NCBI GenBank assembly: GCA_964346075.1
Contig: CAYFTH010000052.1
Span: forward strand, 1 to 19,711
DNA: 19,711 bases
Direction of reading: 5' to 3'
Source of the DNA: Brumimicrobium sp964346075
GTDB lineage: Bacteria; Bacteroidota; Bacteroidia; Flavobacteriales_D; Crocinitomicaceae
Both the position numbers and the translations under genes were made by a program. Under the pieces are notes generated by a model, which was given only the letters and a program-made list of their open reading frames with translations, had not been told where the DNA came from and made no database searches. Position 1 is the first letter of the stretch, and each line of letters starts with the position of its first letter. This document shows, piece by piece, positions 6,972-14,687 of the stretch.

Positions 6972-7948
6972 TCCTCTAGCACATTTAAAAGTGTACGACT
7001 TTTCTCTTCTGTTTCTCGCCACTCACTGGCAAGATCTGAATTTCGGGTAATGCCGCCTCCAACATATAAAGCAAATTTATTTTCCAACACCTGCATACAA
7101 CGCAAGTTCACATAAACATCAAGTTGCGTTAACCCTTTTTTACCAATCAATCCGGTATAAAACTCGCGCTTATGCGGTTCAAAACTATTGATGAGCGATT
7201 TCGCTTCAATCGAAGGGGTTCCGCAAACGGCAGGAGTAGGATGCATGGTATCAATTAATGCATTCCACTTGTATGGTGGCAGGCGAAATTTAAAATTTGT
7301 ACGAAGGTGATATACCGCTCCCGACTTTACCGTTTTGACATCACTTTTCTCAAATTCGGCAGGAGACTGTTCGCGGATGAGCTGCTCAATATAATTCTCT
7401 ACAAAGGACTGCTCATCGTATTCTTTTTTGGTCCACTCTTGATCTTCATTACTTTTGGTTCCTGCCAAGGCCATTGACTCAATGGTTGTTTCCCCTCCCT
7501 TTAACAATACTTCAGGAGTAGCTCCGACCCATGTTCCAAAGGCAGGATCTGTCATTAAATAAATGAACGCCTCATCCCCATATTTTTCTATTAATGCATG
7601 GAAAATATCTAGTGGCTTTTTGTTCGTAGACTTCTCCACAGCGTGGATTCTTGAAAAAACAGCTTTTTGTATGTCGCGCGGTTCAAACTCGTGCATAAAA
7701 ACATCCAATCCATTCAGATAAGCATTTCTGTTGGCAATAAAAACAGAATCAATCGTACGGTAGGTGAATGGGATCTTACTTTCATCAATACTCGTGTTTT
7801 CCTCCCGAAAAAAGTAACAGTTTTCCTTATTAAAATCAGTCACAAAAAAGACATCATTGGGCAGTTGAATGAGCGAACTCTTCTCCCAATCACCCGTGGC
7901 TTTTTTGATGGCTCCATCCGGAAACTTATAAGCTAAAAATCCTTTCAT
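6968..7948 (-). CDS. menF: Isochorismate synthase (chorismate-binding enzyme), menaquinone pathway
   Basis: Converts chorismate to isochorismate, the committed step towards menaquinone. The 326-residue protein is shorter at the N-terminus than E. coli MenF, as in many Bacteroidota. The chorismate-binding fold is clear: K95 in RDIQKAVFSRI corresponds to the catalytic base lysine, SMALAGTK (158-165) carries the conserved ALAGT, HPTPAVCGTP (236-245), YTGLIG (264-269), and GGGI...EWRETEEKS (297-318). Salicylate- or anthranilate-type relatives share the fold. However, the gene starts 1 bp after a MenI-like thioesterase, which acts later in the same pathway, and this favours menaquinone. The two genes form one operon. 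Confidence 0.88.
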   Translation of the reverse strand: MKGFLAYKFPDGAIKKATGDWEKSSLIQLPNDVFFVTDFNKENCYFFREENTSIDESKIPFTYRTIDSVFIANRNAYLNGLDVFMHEFEPRDIQKAVFSRIHAVEKSTNKKPLDIFHALIEKYGDEAFIYLMTDPAFGTWVGATPEVLLKGGETTIESMALAGTKSNEDQEWTKKEYDEQSFVENYIEQLIREQSPAEFEKSDVKTVKSGAVYHLRTNFKFRLPPYKWNALIDTMHPTPAVCGTPSIEAKSLINSFEPHKREFYTGLIGKKGLTQLDVYVNLRCMQVLENKFALYVGGGITRNSDLASEWRETEEKSRTLLNVLED

Positions 7949-7949
7949 A

Positions 7950-8372
7950 CTATTTTTTTCTTGGCACGATCATTACAGTCAGTCTACCTGTGCATACCAG
8001 AGCGTCGTTTGCACTATCATATACATCGACTTGCCATACGTGGGTGCGCTTACCAGCATGCACTATTTTTCCTATTGCTTTCGCCGTTCCAGACTTCATG
8101 CCCCCAACATGATTTGCATTAATCTCAATTCCGACAGGCACTTCCTCCTCGACATCGAGTAGCAACGTCGATCCCATGGAGCCAATACTTTCAATGAGAG
8201 CAGCACTTGCACCTCCGTGCAACAAACCCATCGGTTGATGTGTGCGTTGGTCGACAGGCATAGTAGCTACCACGTAATCTTCTCCCACCTCGACACACTT
8301 CATGCCCAAATGTTCCATGAGCGTACCCTTATTAAAGGCGTTTATCGTTTCTAAATCTACTTGTTTTAACAT
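7950..8372 (-). CDS. menI: Hotdog-fold acyl-CoA thioesterase, probable 1,4-dihydroxy-2-naphthoyl-CoA hydrolase
   Basis: 140-residue PaaI/YdiI-family hotdog thioesterase. The central stretch GLLHGGASAALIESIGS (49-65) and VGIEINANHVG (80-90) closely resemble E. coli MenI (YdiI) as I remember it, and E61 aligns with the YdiI catalytic Glu63. MenI hydrolyses DHNA-CoA to DHNA and CoA in menaquinone synthesis; cytosolic. The isochorismate synthase gene follows after 1 bp, so genomic context supports the specific role. Other members of the family act on hydroxybenzoyl- or phenylacetyl-CoA, so substrate identity is an inference. Divergent from murB across 109 bp. Confidence 0.85.
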   Translation of the reverse strand: MLKQVDLETINAFNKGTLMEHLGMKCVEVGEDYVVATMPVDQRTHQPMGLLHGGASAALIESIGSMGSTLLLDVEEEVPVGIEINANHVGGMKSGTAKAIGKIVHAGKRTHVWQVDVYDSANDALVCTGRLTVMIVPRKK

Positions 8373-8377
8373 ATTTA

Positions 8378-8385
8378 CAAAAGTA
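8378..8385 (-). promoter_or_regulatory. -7 box of the menI-menF operon, very close to the start codon
   Basis: The minus strand reads TACTTTTG, a perfect TAnnTTTG, ending 5 nt before the ATG at 8372. No TTG stands at the preferred -33 distance. If active it yields an almost leaderless message. Confidence 0.4.
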
Positions 8386-8435
8386 AAAATCGGGTTATTA
8401 AAAAACTATTTAGGATAAAACATTTGAAAAAATAA

Positions 8436-8464
8436 TTTGTGCGCAAGAGGAAAAGTTAACTTTG
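8436..8464 (+). promoter_or_regulatory. Bacteroidota-type promoter of murB
   Basis: TTTG at 8436-8439, 17-nt spacer, TAACTTTG at 8457-8464. Both boxes match the consensus perfectly. The predicted transcript starts about 10 nt before the ATG at 8482. The in-frame TTG at 8437 is part of the -33 box and so cannot be the translation start. Confidence 0.75.
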
Positions 8465-8481
8465 CAGTAAAGCTCAAAACC

Positions 8482-9498
8482 ATGATCAAGGAGAATGTTG
8501 ACATCGCGCCATATACAACTTTCGGTGTAAGCGCTATGATTAAATCGCTAGGTATTTTTACCAGCACTGAAGAACTAAAAGAGTTACTTCAACACAACAA
8601 AAATGAAGCGATCACCGTTTTGGGCGGAGGAAGTAACGTGCTTTTCACAAAAGATTATGACGGCCTGATATTAGTCAATCGCATCAAAGGCATCACTGTT
8701 GTCCATGAGGACGAAAACGAAGTTCTTGCGAAAGTTGGGGCTGGTGAGAATTGGCACGAATTTGTGATACACAGCATAAAAAATGAATGGGGAGGTATCG
8801 AAAATCTGTCTTTAATTCCGGGAAGTGTTGGTGCCAGCCCTATGCAGAATATCGGCGCCTATGGTGTGGAAATTAAAGACGTTTTTCAAGAACTTACAGC
8901 ACTTAACATAGCCACCGGAAAGGAGGAAACCTTTGATTATGAAGACTGTGAATTTGGATATCGCGAAAGTATTTTTAAAAGAGCCCTCAGCGGTAAATAC
9001 ATCATCACCAGTGTGACTTATCGGTTAAACAAAGTGCATACACTCAATACGCTCAATACGTCGTATGGGGCTATCGAATCGGAATTGGAGAAAAAAAGAA
9101 TTATCAATCCGACAATAAAGGATGTTAGCGATGCCGTTATTTCCATTCGTCAATCCAAATTACCAGACCCCAAGAAAATTGGAAATGCTGGAAGTTTCTT
9201 TAAAAACCCGGTGGTAAGTAAAAGTGCTCTCAAAAAAATACAGAAAGTTCATCCTGATGTTCCTTCCTACTCGCTCGACGACGATCGCGTAAAAATTCCC
9301 GCCGGATGGCTCATCGACACTGCCGGATGGAAAGGAAAACGAATGGGCAGTTATGGCGTTCATGCCAAACAGGCTTTAGTACTTGTAAATTATGACAATG
9401 CGAAAGGGCAAGAAATCTATGATTTATCACAACGCATTCTCGACGATGTTAAAGAACGATTTGGGATTCATTTAGAGCGGGAAGTGAATGTTATCTAA
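8482..9498 (+). CDS. murB: UDP-N-acetylenolpyruvoylglucosamine reductase
   Basis: FAD- and NADPH-dependent reduction of UDP-GlcNAc-enolpyruvate to UDP-MurNAc, the second step of peptidoglycan precursor synthesis. 338 residues, the size of the E. coli-like type I enzyme. FAD-binding signatures are GGGSN (48-52) and LIPGSVGASPMQNIGAYGVEI (111-131). The catalytic set is R161 in YRESIFK, S238 in GNAGSFFKNP, and a C-terminal acidic residue in HLEREVNVI. IPAGWLIDTAGWKG (272-285) is also typical. The start is set by the promoter that overlaps the upstream part of the open frame. It stands alone; downstream is the serine palmitoyltransferase with its own promoter. Confidence 0.96.
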   Translation: MIKENVDIAPYTTFGVSAMIKSLGIFTSTEELKELLQHNKNEAITVLGGGSNVLFTKDYDGLILVNRIKGITVVHEDENEVLAKVGAGENWHEFVIHSIKNEWGGIENLSLIPGSVGASPMQNIGAYGVEIKDVFQELTALNIATGKEETFDYEDCEFGYRESIFKRALSGKYIITSVTYRLNKVHTLNTLNTSYGAIESELEKKRIINPTIKDVSDAVISIRQSKLPDPKKIGNAGSFFKNPVVSKSALKKIQKVHPDVPSYSLDDDRVKIPAGWLIDTAGWKGKRMGSYGVHAKQALVLVNYDNAKGQEIYDLSQRILDDVKERFGIHLEREVNVI

Positions 9499-9594
9499 TG
9501 TTTTTACCAACAATATAACAACCCACTTCCAGTCTCAAATCAATTGTCTCCCAGTCAACTTATACACAACGTCAAGTGCAATAAATCAAAGGGA

Positions 9595-9629
9595 TTGCTA
9601 TACCTTTCTCCAAAAATAGGCTATCTTTG
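9595..9629 (+). promoter_or_regulatory. Probable promoter of the serine palmitoyltransferase gene
   Basis: TATCTTTG at 9622-9629 is a perfect -7 match. The nearest upstream TTG (9595-9597) is 24 nt away, slightly longer than usual. The leader would be about 40 nt. Confidence 0.55.
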
Positions 9630-9677
9630 CAGACATATTAATATCAGCAGGCACCTGTTTGCTGAAAACCAACATTT

Positions 9678-10943
9678 ATGGCTAGAGACATATTTGAAAA
9701 GATTAAAGAGAATAGAGGACCGATCGGTCAGTTTGCAAAAGGAGTTCACGGATACTTTACCTTCCCCAAATTAGAGGGTGAAATTGGTAACAAGATGACG
9801 TTTCGCGGATCAGAATGTTTAGTTTGGTCCGTAAATAATTATTTAGGCCTTGCTAACGACCCAGAAGTGCGCAAGGCAGATGCTGACGCCGCTGAAAAAT
9901 GGGGTATGGCTTACCCGATGGGATCTCGCATGATGACGGGGCAAACACATGAACACGAAGCGTTGGAAAACGAGCTTTCTGACTTTATGAAAACCGAAGA
10001 TACCATCCTGCTCAATTTTGGATACCAGGGTATGGTTTCAGCAATTGATAGTTTGGTGAGCCGCAATGACGTCATTGTTTACGATAGTGAGTCGCACGCC
10101 TGTATACTCGACGGAATGCGACTTCATGCAGGGAAGCGATTTGTCTTTAAGCACAACGACATGGAGAGCTTCGATAAGCAGATGGAGCGCGCTACAAAAA
10201 TTGCTGACAAAAATGATGGTGGTATTCTGGTCATTACAGAAGGTGTTTTTGGAATGGCAGGGGACCAGGGAGACTTGAAAGGTCTTGTAGAGTTTCGCAA
10301 GTCCGGAAAATATGATTTTCGTCTCTTTGTAGATGATGCTCATGGATTTGGAACGATTGGAGAAACAGGAATGGGTGCTGGAGATGCTCAGGGCGTCCAT
10401 GAAGAAATAGATGTTCTGTTTGGCACTTTTGCTAAATCAATGGCTTCTATTGGTGCATTTATTTGTGCCAAAGAGCATATTGTAGAGTATTTGCGCTATA
10501 ACATGCGTTCGCAGATGTTTGCAAAATCACTTCCAATGCCATTGGTTGTAGGAGCCAGAAAACGACTTGAGTTATTGAGAACACAACCGAAGCACAAAGA
10601 GAATCTGTGGAAAATTGCCACTGCTTTACAAAGTGGTTTAAAAGAAGCTGGTTTTAACATTGGTAACACCAACTCACCAGTTACTCCTGTGTTTTTAGAA
10701 GGGAATCTTGCTGAAGCTACGAACCTCACGTTCGATTTACGTGAAAATTATAATATTTTCTGTTCGATCGTCATTTATCCAGTTGTGCCCAAAGGGACTA
10801 TCATGTTAAGATTAATCCCAACTGCTGTGCACGAATTGGAAGATGTATCTTACACGATTGAAACATTTGTAAAAGTCAAGAAAAAATTGGATAACGGAGA
10901 CTACAAGGCCGAAGAGTTGGCCAATGTAGAGGTGGATAAATAA
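9678..10943 (+). CDS. spt: Serine palmitoyltransferase (alpha-oxoamine synthase)
   Basis: PLP enzyme that condenses L-serine with a long-chain acyl-CoA to 3-ketodihydrosphingosine, the first step of sphingolipid synthesis, a hallmark of many Bacteroidota. 421 residues. Fold-type I alpha-oxoamine synthase features: NNYLGLAN (53-60), GSRMMTGQTHEHEALE (82-97), cofactor-stacking H140 in SESHAC, D220/H222 in FVDDAHGFG, and the PLP lysine K253 in GTFAKSMASIGAFI. The motif around the lysine resembles serine palmitoyltransferase more than 2-amino-3-ketobutyrate CoA ligase, where I would expect a TLGKALGG-type sequence. Monocistronic: own promoter upstream, strong terminator downstream. Confidence 0.9.
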   Translation: MARDIFEKIKENRGPIGQFAKGVHGYFTFPKLEGEIGNKMTFRGSECLVWSVNNYLGLANDPEVRKADADAAEKWGMAYPMGSRMMTGQTHEHEALENELSDFMKTEDTILLNFGYQGMVSAIDSLVSRNDVIVYDSESHACILDGMRLHAGKRFVFKHNDMESFDKQMERATKIADKNDGGILVITEGVFGMAGDQGDLKGLVEFRKSGKYDFRLFVDDAHGFGTIGETGMGAGDAQGVHEEIDVLFGTFAKSMASIGAFICAKEHIVEYLRYNMRSQMFAKSLPMPLVVGARKRLELLRTQPKHKENLWKIATALQSGLKEAGFNIGNTNSPVTPVFLEGNLAEATNLTFDLRENYNIFCSIVIYPVVPKGTIMLRLIPTAVHELEDVSYTIETFVKVKKKLDNGDYKAEELANVEVDK

Positions 10944-10977
10944 TCCTGGCTATTATTTGTTATTCATTGTTAATAGA

Positions 10978-11009
10978 AAAAAGTGCCGGCCTGAGGGTCG
11001 GCACTTTTT
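10978..11009 (+). terminator. Rho-independent terminator after serine palmitoyltransferase
   Basis: Stem GTGCCG (10983-10988) / CGGCAC (10999-11004), extended inward by GCC/GGT and outward by A5/T5; the T tract is 11005-11009. The A tract on the other side could let it act in both directions. Confidence 0.88.
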
Positions 11010-11086
11010 ATTGCTTCAATAAATGCCCAATGCAATTCTTACGGGTTCATTTCCATGAACCAAGGGCATATCAAATAGCAAAACGA

Positions 11087-11116
11087 TAAAAAACAAAAGG
11101 CGCCCTCTCGGACGCC
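11087..11116 (-). terminator. Terminator for the minus-strand outer-membrane gene
   Basis: The minus strand reads GGCGTCC, loop GAGA, GGGCGCC (11116-11099), seven pairs with one G-U, followed by TTTTGTTTTTT. The G-U pair becomes C-A on the plus strand, so it acts on minus-strand transcripts. Confidence 0.8.
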
Positions 11117-11141
11117 AATTGTTCTCTACTTTGTTTCTTCC

Positions 11142-11945
11142 TTAAAAATTCAAACTCAAGCCTGCTGAGAATGGACGATAATCCGGACCTTTGCCAGATT
11201 CAAATAAACTGGTCAGACCATAGTTCGCAAAAACTGTGAACTTCCCCACTCCAAACCTGACACTCGCATCAACTAATAATGGACTGAGGTGATAATGGCC
11301 CTTATTAATATCTTTGCGTTTTTGATCCTGCACAACATATTTCTGTTTGACGCGCGAACCAATTCGGTAACTCACAACAGCACCTGCAGAAAAATGGAAG
11401 CTTTTTTCTGGATCGTTCCCGGGCATCAATGTAAAGTATATGGGAGCCGAAATGTATGACGTATTTAAAAAATTCTTGTCAAAAGTTTTCGTACTATCTT
11501 GCGCTGCAAATATGGTCGTATCATTATAGGCCAGAGAAGAACTTGTTGATTTCAATGCATATCTATTAAAGCGAAAACCTAGACCAGTGAAAAATCGAAA
11601 CTTCTCTGTACCCAGTTTTGTGTTGAATTCCCACAAGTTTAAATTAATCATAAAACTTTTCGCATAATCCAATTCCAGGTAGATGTTGTTCGGATCATTA
11701 TTGATTCCAAAATCATCAGAAGTGAAATAACCATTCATTCCAAATTCTAAGCCTCTCCAGTGATTTACTTCCCACTCATCATCATCGTCTTCGTCTTTAA
11801 CGACAGTCGTGTCGCCATCATTCTGCGTGATTGTAATCACTTTTCCTTTGTAAGAGATTTTCGTTGTATCCTTTTTTTCTTCTTCTTGAGCAAATGACAA
11901 ACTCATAAAGAAAACTGCTCCTGATAATGTAATTATTCCTTTCAT
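11142..11945 (-). CDS. Outer-membrane beta-barrel protein with acidic N-terminal region, part of ECF sigma module
   Basis: 267-residue exported protein. Signal peptide MKGIITLSGAVFFMSLSFAQ, with cleavage near residue 19-20, is followed by a charged stretch holding DEDDDDEWEV. The rest alternates short amphipathic strands with aromatic girdles (FRFFTGLGFRFNRYAL, FTVFANYGLTSLF) and ends in FSAGLSLNF, a terminal Phe being typical of outer-membrane barrels. It resembles PorT-like/OMP beta-barrel families of Bacteroidota, but no precise function is recognised. It follows the ECF sigma and putative anti-sigma genes on the same strand and carries its own ECF-type promoter, so it is probably a target of that sigma. 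A terminator lies 26 bp beyond the stop. Confidence 0.75.
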   Translation of the reverse strand: MKGIITLSGAVFFMSLSFAQEEEKKDTTKISYKGKVITITQNDGDTTVVKDEDDDDEWEVNHWRGLEFGMNGYFTSDDFGINNDPNNIYLELDYAKSFMINLNLWEFNTKLGTEKFRFFTGLGFRFNRYALKSTSSSLAYNDTTIFAAQDSTKTFDKNFLNTSYISAPIYFTLMPGNDPEKSFHFSAGAVVSYRIGSRVKQKYVVQDQKRKDINKGHYHLSPLLVDASVRFGVGKFTVFANYGLTSLFESGKGPDYRPFSAGLSLNF

Positions 11946-11970
11946 AATTTTCCGTTTTATTTACCTGTAA

Positions 11971-11996
11971 GACGATCAAATCAATGATTTGTTACA
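11971..11996 (-). promoter_or_regulatory. ECF-type promoter of the outer-membrane protein gene
   Basis: The minus strand reads TGTAAC (11996-11991), 16 nt, CGTC (11974-11971). TGTAACAAATC and GATCGTCT are shared exactly with the promoter-like element before the sigma gene. AAC-type -35 and CGTC-type -10 boxes at this spacing are typical of ECF sigmas. The start codon lies 25 nt downstream of CGTC. Confidence 0.7.
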
Positions 11997-12005
11997 TCAC
12001 TTTTT

Positions 12006-13085
12006 TTACTTTTTTGAAGTGCGTTCAAATTTGAAGTCACCCAACTGAATAACAGTACGTTTACTATCTGATTCTTCGTTAACAGCCAATATTGGCTTAT
12101 CGTCATTGACGCCAGATAAGGTGGTGTTTAAGATGTTCTTTAAGTCAGGTTTTTGATTGCTATTCAGTACTTTTTTACGTTTCAAATAAGCAGCTGTAAT
12201 GTCTAATATAGTCGGAATCTCTTCTTGATTCGCTTTGGCTTTAGTCCGTTTATTTTCAGCGACGGAGACCGCTTCATCCTTTTGCTGAGGTTCTAATGCC
12301 GCCATTACGTTTGTCAACCCTCTAGCTTTCACATTAGCGAACGATTTCTTTTGTATTGTAAGTTGAACGCTATTCGTTTGCTTTGGGTCCGTCGTATTTC
12401 TCAGCTCTTCTTTCACCTTGATGGTGTTACCTTTTGAAGCCACAAAAGTAGTATTAGCGGTGATGTTGTTCACTTGCTCATTTTGCTTATTCTCCTTCTC
12501 CCGAGCATTGAATAGGACAGGTGAATACTGATAATCATCGATCGAAATAGCTAAACACTTCTGTACATAATGAGTGCCCCCCGTATTTGATAAAGAACCC
12601 ATCAACCAAAAGAAAGCAGCAAATGAAGCGGCAGCAACACCAATCATCCAATTGCGAGCAGCGATTGAAATGAAATGACCATCATCCTTACCAGCCAACA
12701 ATTCTCTTTTGTATGGATAATGTACTTTTTCCTGGGATAAATGTGCCTTACCGAATTGTTTAAATTTTTTTGAATAAAAAGGGTGATCCTGAACAAACTG
12801 TTCTACCTCTTTTTCATCGTCATTTGACAGGTCTCCTTCGTAGTACGCAACGAAAAAGTACAGTGCGTTTTGTTGATTGACAGAATCATAAAGAACTCCA
12901 GCTTTATCAAACTTCTCCTCTGGTTTGGTCATTGAAACATCATCCTGAAGTGCTAATGCATCTTGAATATCCAGTTCTGGATGTTGTGCCAGAAAATCAT
13001 TGAGCACCTCCTCCTCTTCCTTTGAGAGATTACCCTCCCAACGATCTAAAAGATATGCTTCATAATTTCCTCTGGTAACCTTCAT
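12006..13085 (-). CDS. Putative membrane-bound anti-sigma factor with duplicated N-terminal motif
   Basis: 359 residues; no named family recognised with certainty. A cytoplasmic N-terminal part (1-140) holds two related segments, YLLDRWEGNLSKEEEEVLNDF...HPEL (11-37) and FFVAYYEGDLSNDDEKEVEQF...HPF (77-103), sharing the pattern EG(N/D)LS-acidic-F-HP. These resemble the short helical anti-sigma motif found in many Bacteroidota regulators, here present twice. One transmembrane helix (WMIGVAAASFAAFFWLMGSL, 146-165) is followed by a low-complexity periplasmic region of about 190 residues rich in Lys, Asn and Thr. Its ATG overlaps the sigma-factor stop by one base, so the two are translationally coupled. 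A role as regulator of the adjacent sigma is inferred from context and topology. Confidence 0.7.
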   Translation of the reverse strand: MKVTRGNYEAYLLDRWEGNLSKEEEEVLNDFLAQHPELDIQDALALQDDVSMTKPEEKFDKAGVLYDSVNQQNALYFFVAYYEGDLSNDDEKEVEQFVQDHPFYSKKFKQFGKAHLSQEKVHYPYKRELLAGKDDGHFISIAARNWMIGVAAASFAAFFWLMGSLSNTGGTHYVQKCLAISIDDYQYSPVLFNAREKENKQNEQVNNITANTTFVASKGNTIKVKEELRNTTDPKQTNSVQLTIQKKSFANVKARGLTNVMAALEPQQKDEAVSVAENKRTKAKANQEEIPTILDITAAYLKRKKVLNSNQKPDLKNILNTTLSGVNDDKPILAVNEESDSKRTVIQLGDFKFERTSKK

Positions 13086-13570
13086 TATATGACTGCTTCT
13101 AATTTTCCTATATATTTCTGCAATTGCTTGCGTGCTCGGTAGATGTAAACTTTCACTTGTGAGGATTTCAAATCCAGTATCTCACCGATCTCCTCATAAC
13201 TATATCCTTCATAGTCGCGGAGTAAGATGGCCGATTTCTGTATCGCAGGTAAGGTTGCAAGCGCCTGATTTAACACTTCTTTCAAATCACTCGTTTCCTG
13301 CGTAATTGTCGGTTCATGATGATACTCGTCAATGGCGACGACCTTATTTTTTTTCTTGTTGTCCAAAAACTTGTTATACACTGTTCGAAATAAGTAAGAT
13401 TTCACCTTTTCACGCTGGATGGTCTTCTTCTTGATCCAAACTTTTTCAAAAGCATCCTGGACCAGATCTTGAGCCATAGATTCTTCTTTGCACAGTTGTA
13501 GTGCAAAACGATAAAGTCCATCACTGAACTCATGAACGGCGCTATGGTAATTCCTTTTATCCAATTTCAT
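13085..13570 (-). CDS. ECF-type RNA polymerase sigma factor
   Basis: 161-residue extracytoplasmic-function sigma factor. Sigma-70 region 2 covers about 12-75 (FEKVWIKKKTIQREKVKSYLFRTVYNKFLD) and region 4 about 98-152, with the helix-turn-helix YEGYSYEEIGEILDLKSSQVKVYIYRARKQLQ. The open frame extends upstream to 13645, but the ATG at 13570 is preferred because an ECF-type promoter (13576-13601) lies within that extension. The CGTC box ends only 5 nt before this ATG, implying a leaderless or very short-leader message. First gene of a minus-strand module with the putative anti-sigma (1-nt overlap) and an outer-membrane protein; probably autoregulated. Confidence 0.9.
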   Translation of the reverse strand: MKLDKRNYHSAVHEFSDGLYRFALQLCKEESMAQDLVQDAFEKVWIKKKTIQREKVKSYLFRTVYNKFLDNKKKNKVVAIDEYHHEPTITQETSDLKEVLNQALATLPAIQKSAILLRDYEGYSYEEIGEILDLKSSQVKVYIYRARKQLQKYIGKLEAVI

Positions 13571-13575
13571 AGCTA

Positions 13576-13601
13576 GACGATCAACTTCGCGATTTGTTAC
13601 A
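13576..13601 (-). promoter_or_regulatory. ECF-type promoter of the sigma-factor gene (autoregulation)
   Basis: The minus strand reads TGTAAC (13601-13596), 16 nt, CGTC (13579-13576), identical in boxes and spacing to the element at 11971-11996. The flanks TGTAACAAATC and GATCGTCT also match, while the 8 bases between them differ, which argues for selection on the two boxes rather than recent duplication. Confidence 0.7.
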
Positions 13602-13780
13602 GAAATTGCAATACTTTTTATCAAATAAATGCATTCCCCTATCAATCTAATAAATAGACTATCGCAGTTACCGATTTACGACGTTATAAAATCATCAATT
13701 GTGTAACTTAAGTAACTGAATGTAATTGTAATTCATGTTATCTTTAACCTATAATAAGATTTAATTATTAAAAGAAAATT

Positions 13781-14449
13781 ATGGAAGAAGAAAACAACAA
13801 CAATCAAGAACACGGCTACATGATGCCTCGAATCGGTGATACAGCACCAGATTTTGAAGCAATGTCGACAAAAGGAAAAATCAAAATGAGTGAGTTTGCT
13901 CAGGGTAAATGGACAGTTATGTTTTCTCACCCTGCAGACTTTACACCAGTATGCACGACAGAAATGAGTGGTTTTGCAGAGCGTAAAGGCGAGTTTGAAG
14001 CTTTAAACACAGAATTGCTTGGGTTAAGTATAGACAGCGTCCACGCTCACTTGGGATGGGTACAAAATGTACGCAAAAACACTGGAGTCTATTTCGATTT
14101 CCCAATCATTGCCGATTTGGACATGAACGTTTCTAAAAAATACGGAATGATACAACCCAATGAGAGCGAAACAGCTGCTGTACGCGCCGTATTCTTTATC
14201 GATCCGGAGAAAAAGATTCGGTTGATCATGTATTATCCGCTAAATGTTGGACGGAATATGGATGAAATCCTGAGGTCATTAGTAGCCTTACAAACTTCGG
14301 ACGAACACGGAGTAGCAATGCCACTCGACTGGAAAAAAGGAGATAAAGTCATCGTTCCACCACCCAAAACACTCGACGAGTTGAACGACCGTTTAGCAGA
14401 TGACAGTTGCGAGAAAGTAGACTGGTATTTGGCGAAGAAAGAATTATAA
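13781..14449 (+). CDS. Peroxiredoxin of the 1-Cys/Prx6 (AhpC-TSA) type
   Basis: Reduces hydrogen peroxide and organic peroxides. 222 residues, the Prx6 size. Active-site stretch FSHPADFTPVCTTEMSGF (48-65) with peroxidatic C58, supporting T55 and P51, and the conserved Arg at 135 in AVRAVFFID. The C-terminal domain (about 175-222) is complete and contains a second cysteine, C210, in DSCEKVDWYL. Archaeal relatives in this subfamily use a C-terminal cysteine as resolving residue, so it may work as a 2-Cys enzyme. The N-terminus EEENNNNQEH is an unusual hydrophilic extension; Met14/15 are possible later starts. Divergent from the ECF sigma operon; no clear promoter match was found. Ends in a terminator. 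Confidence 0.93.
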   Translation: MEEENNNNQEHGYMMPRIGDTAPDFEAMSTKGKIKMSEFAQGKWTVMFSHPADFTPVCTTEMSGFAERKGEFEALNTELLGLSIDSVHAHLGWVQNVRKNTGVYFDFPIIADLDMNVSKKYGMIQPNESETAAVRAVFFIDPEKKIRLIMYYPLNVGRNMDEILRSLVALQTSDEHGVAMPLDWKKGDKVIVPPPKTLDELNDRLADDSCEKVDWYLAKKEL

Positions 14450-14468
14450 TTGTTTGTTTTTCACCAAT

Positions 14469-14503
14469 AAATACGGTAGTCCTAACAGTCTACCGTATTT
14501 TAT
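14469..14503 (+). terminator. Rho-independent terminator after the peroxiredoxin gene
   Basis: Perfect 11-bp stem AAATACGGTAG (14469-14479) / CTACCGTATTT (14490-14500) with a 10-nt loop, running into a short T tract. The remaining sequence to 14687 is AT-rich and shows no gene. Confidence 0.85.
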
Positions 14504-14687
14504 GTTTCATCTTGTTATTGTTACATCATACCACCTGAAAAAATTGTTTAAGAAGTATCAACACAGCCAAACAACCACTTACTAATTGAGTATTCTATAA
14601 TTCCCTTTTAGCATAAAGTAAGTAGTTTTCTTCAAGGAGAATATTATTTATCATATATTCGTCGTATCTAATCGTAATAATATTACC

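Noticed and set aside
8437..8481. Longer MurB starting at TTG 8437
   Set aside because: That TTG is part of the -33 promoter box and the added residues are not MurB-like.
9678..10943. 2-amino-3-ketobutyrate CoA ligase (kbl)
   Set aside because: Same superfamily, but the sequence around the PLP lysine (GTFAKSMASIG) and flanking motifs fit bacterial serine palmitoyltransferase better.
13571..13645. Longer ECF sigma factor starting at 13645
   Set aside because: The extension contains the ECF-type promoter and no sigma-domain sequence.
13702..13730. Third ECF promoter (TGTAAC) in front of the peroxiredoxin gene
   Set aside because: TGTAAC is present on the plus strand but the position 16 nt downstream reads AATT rather than CGTC.
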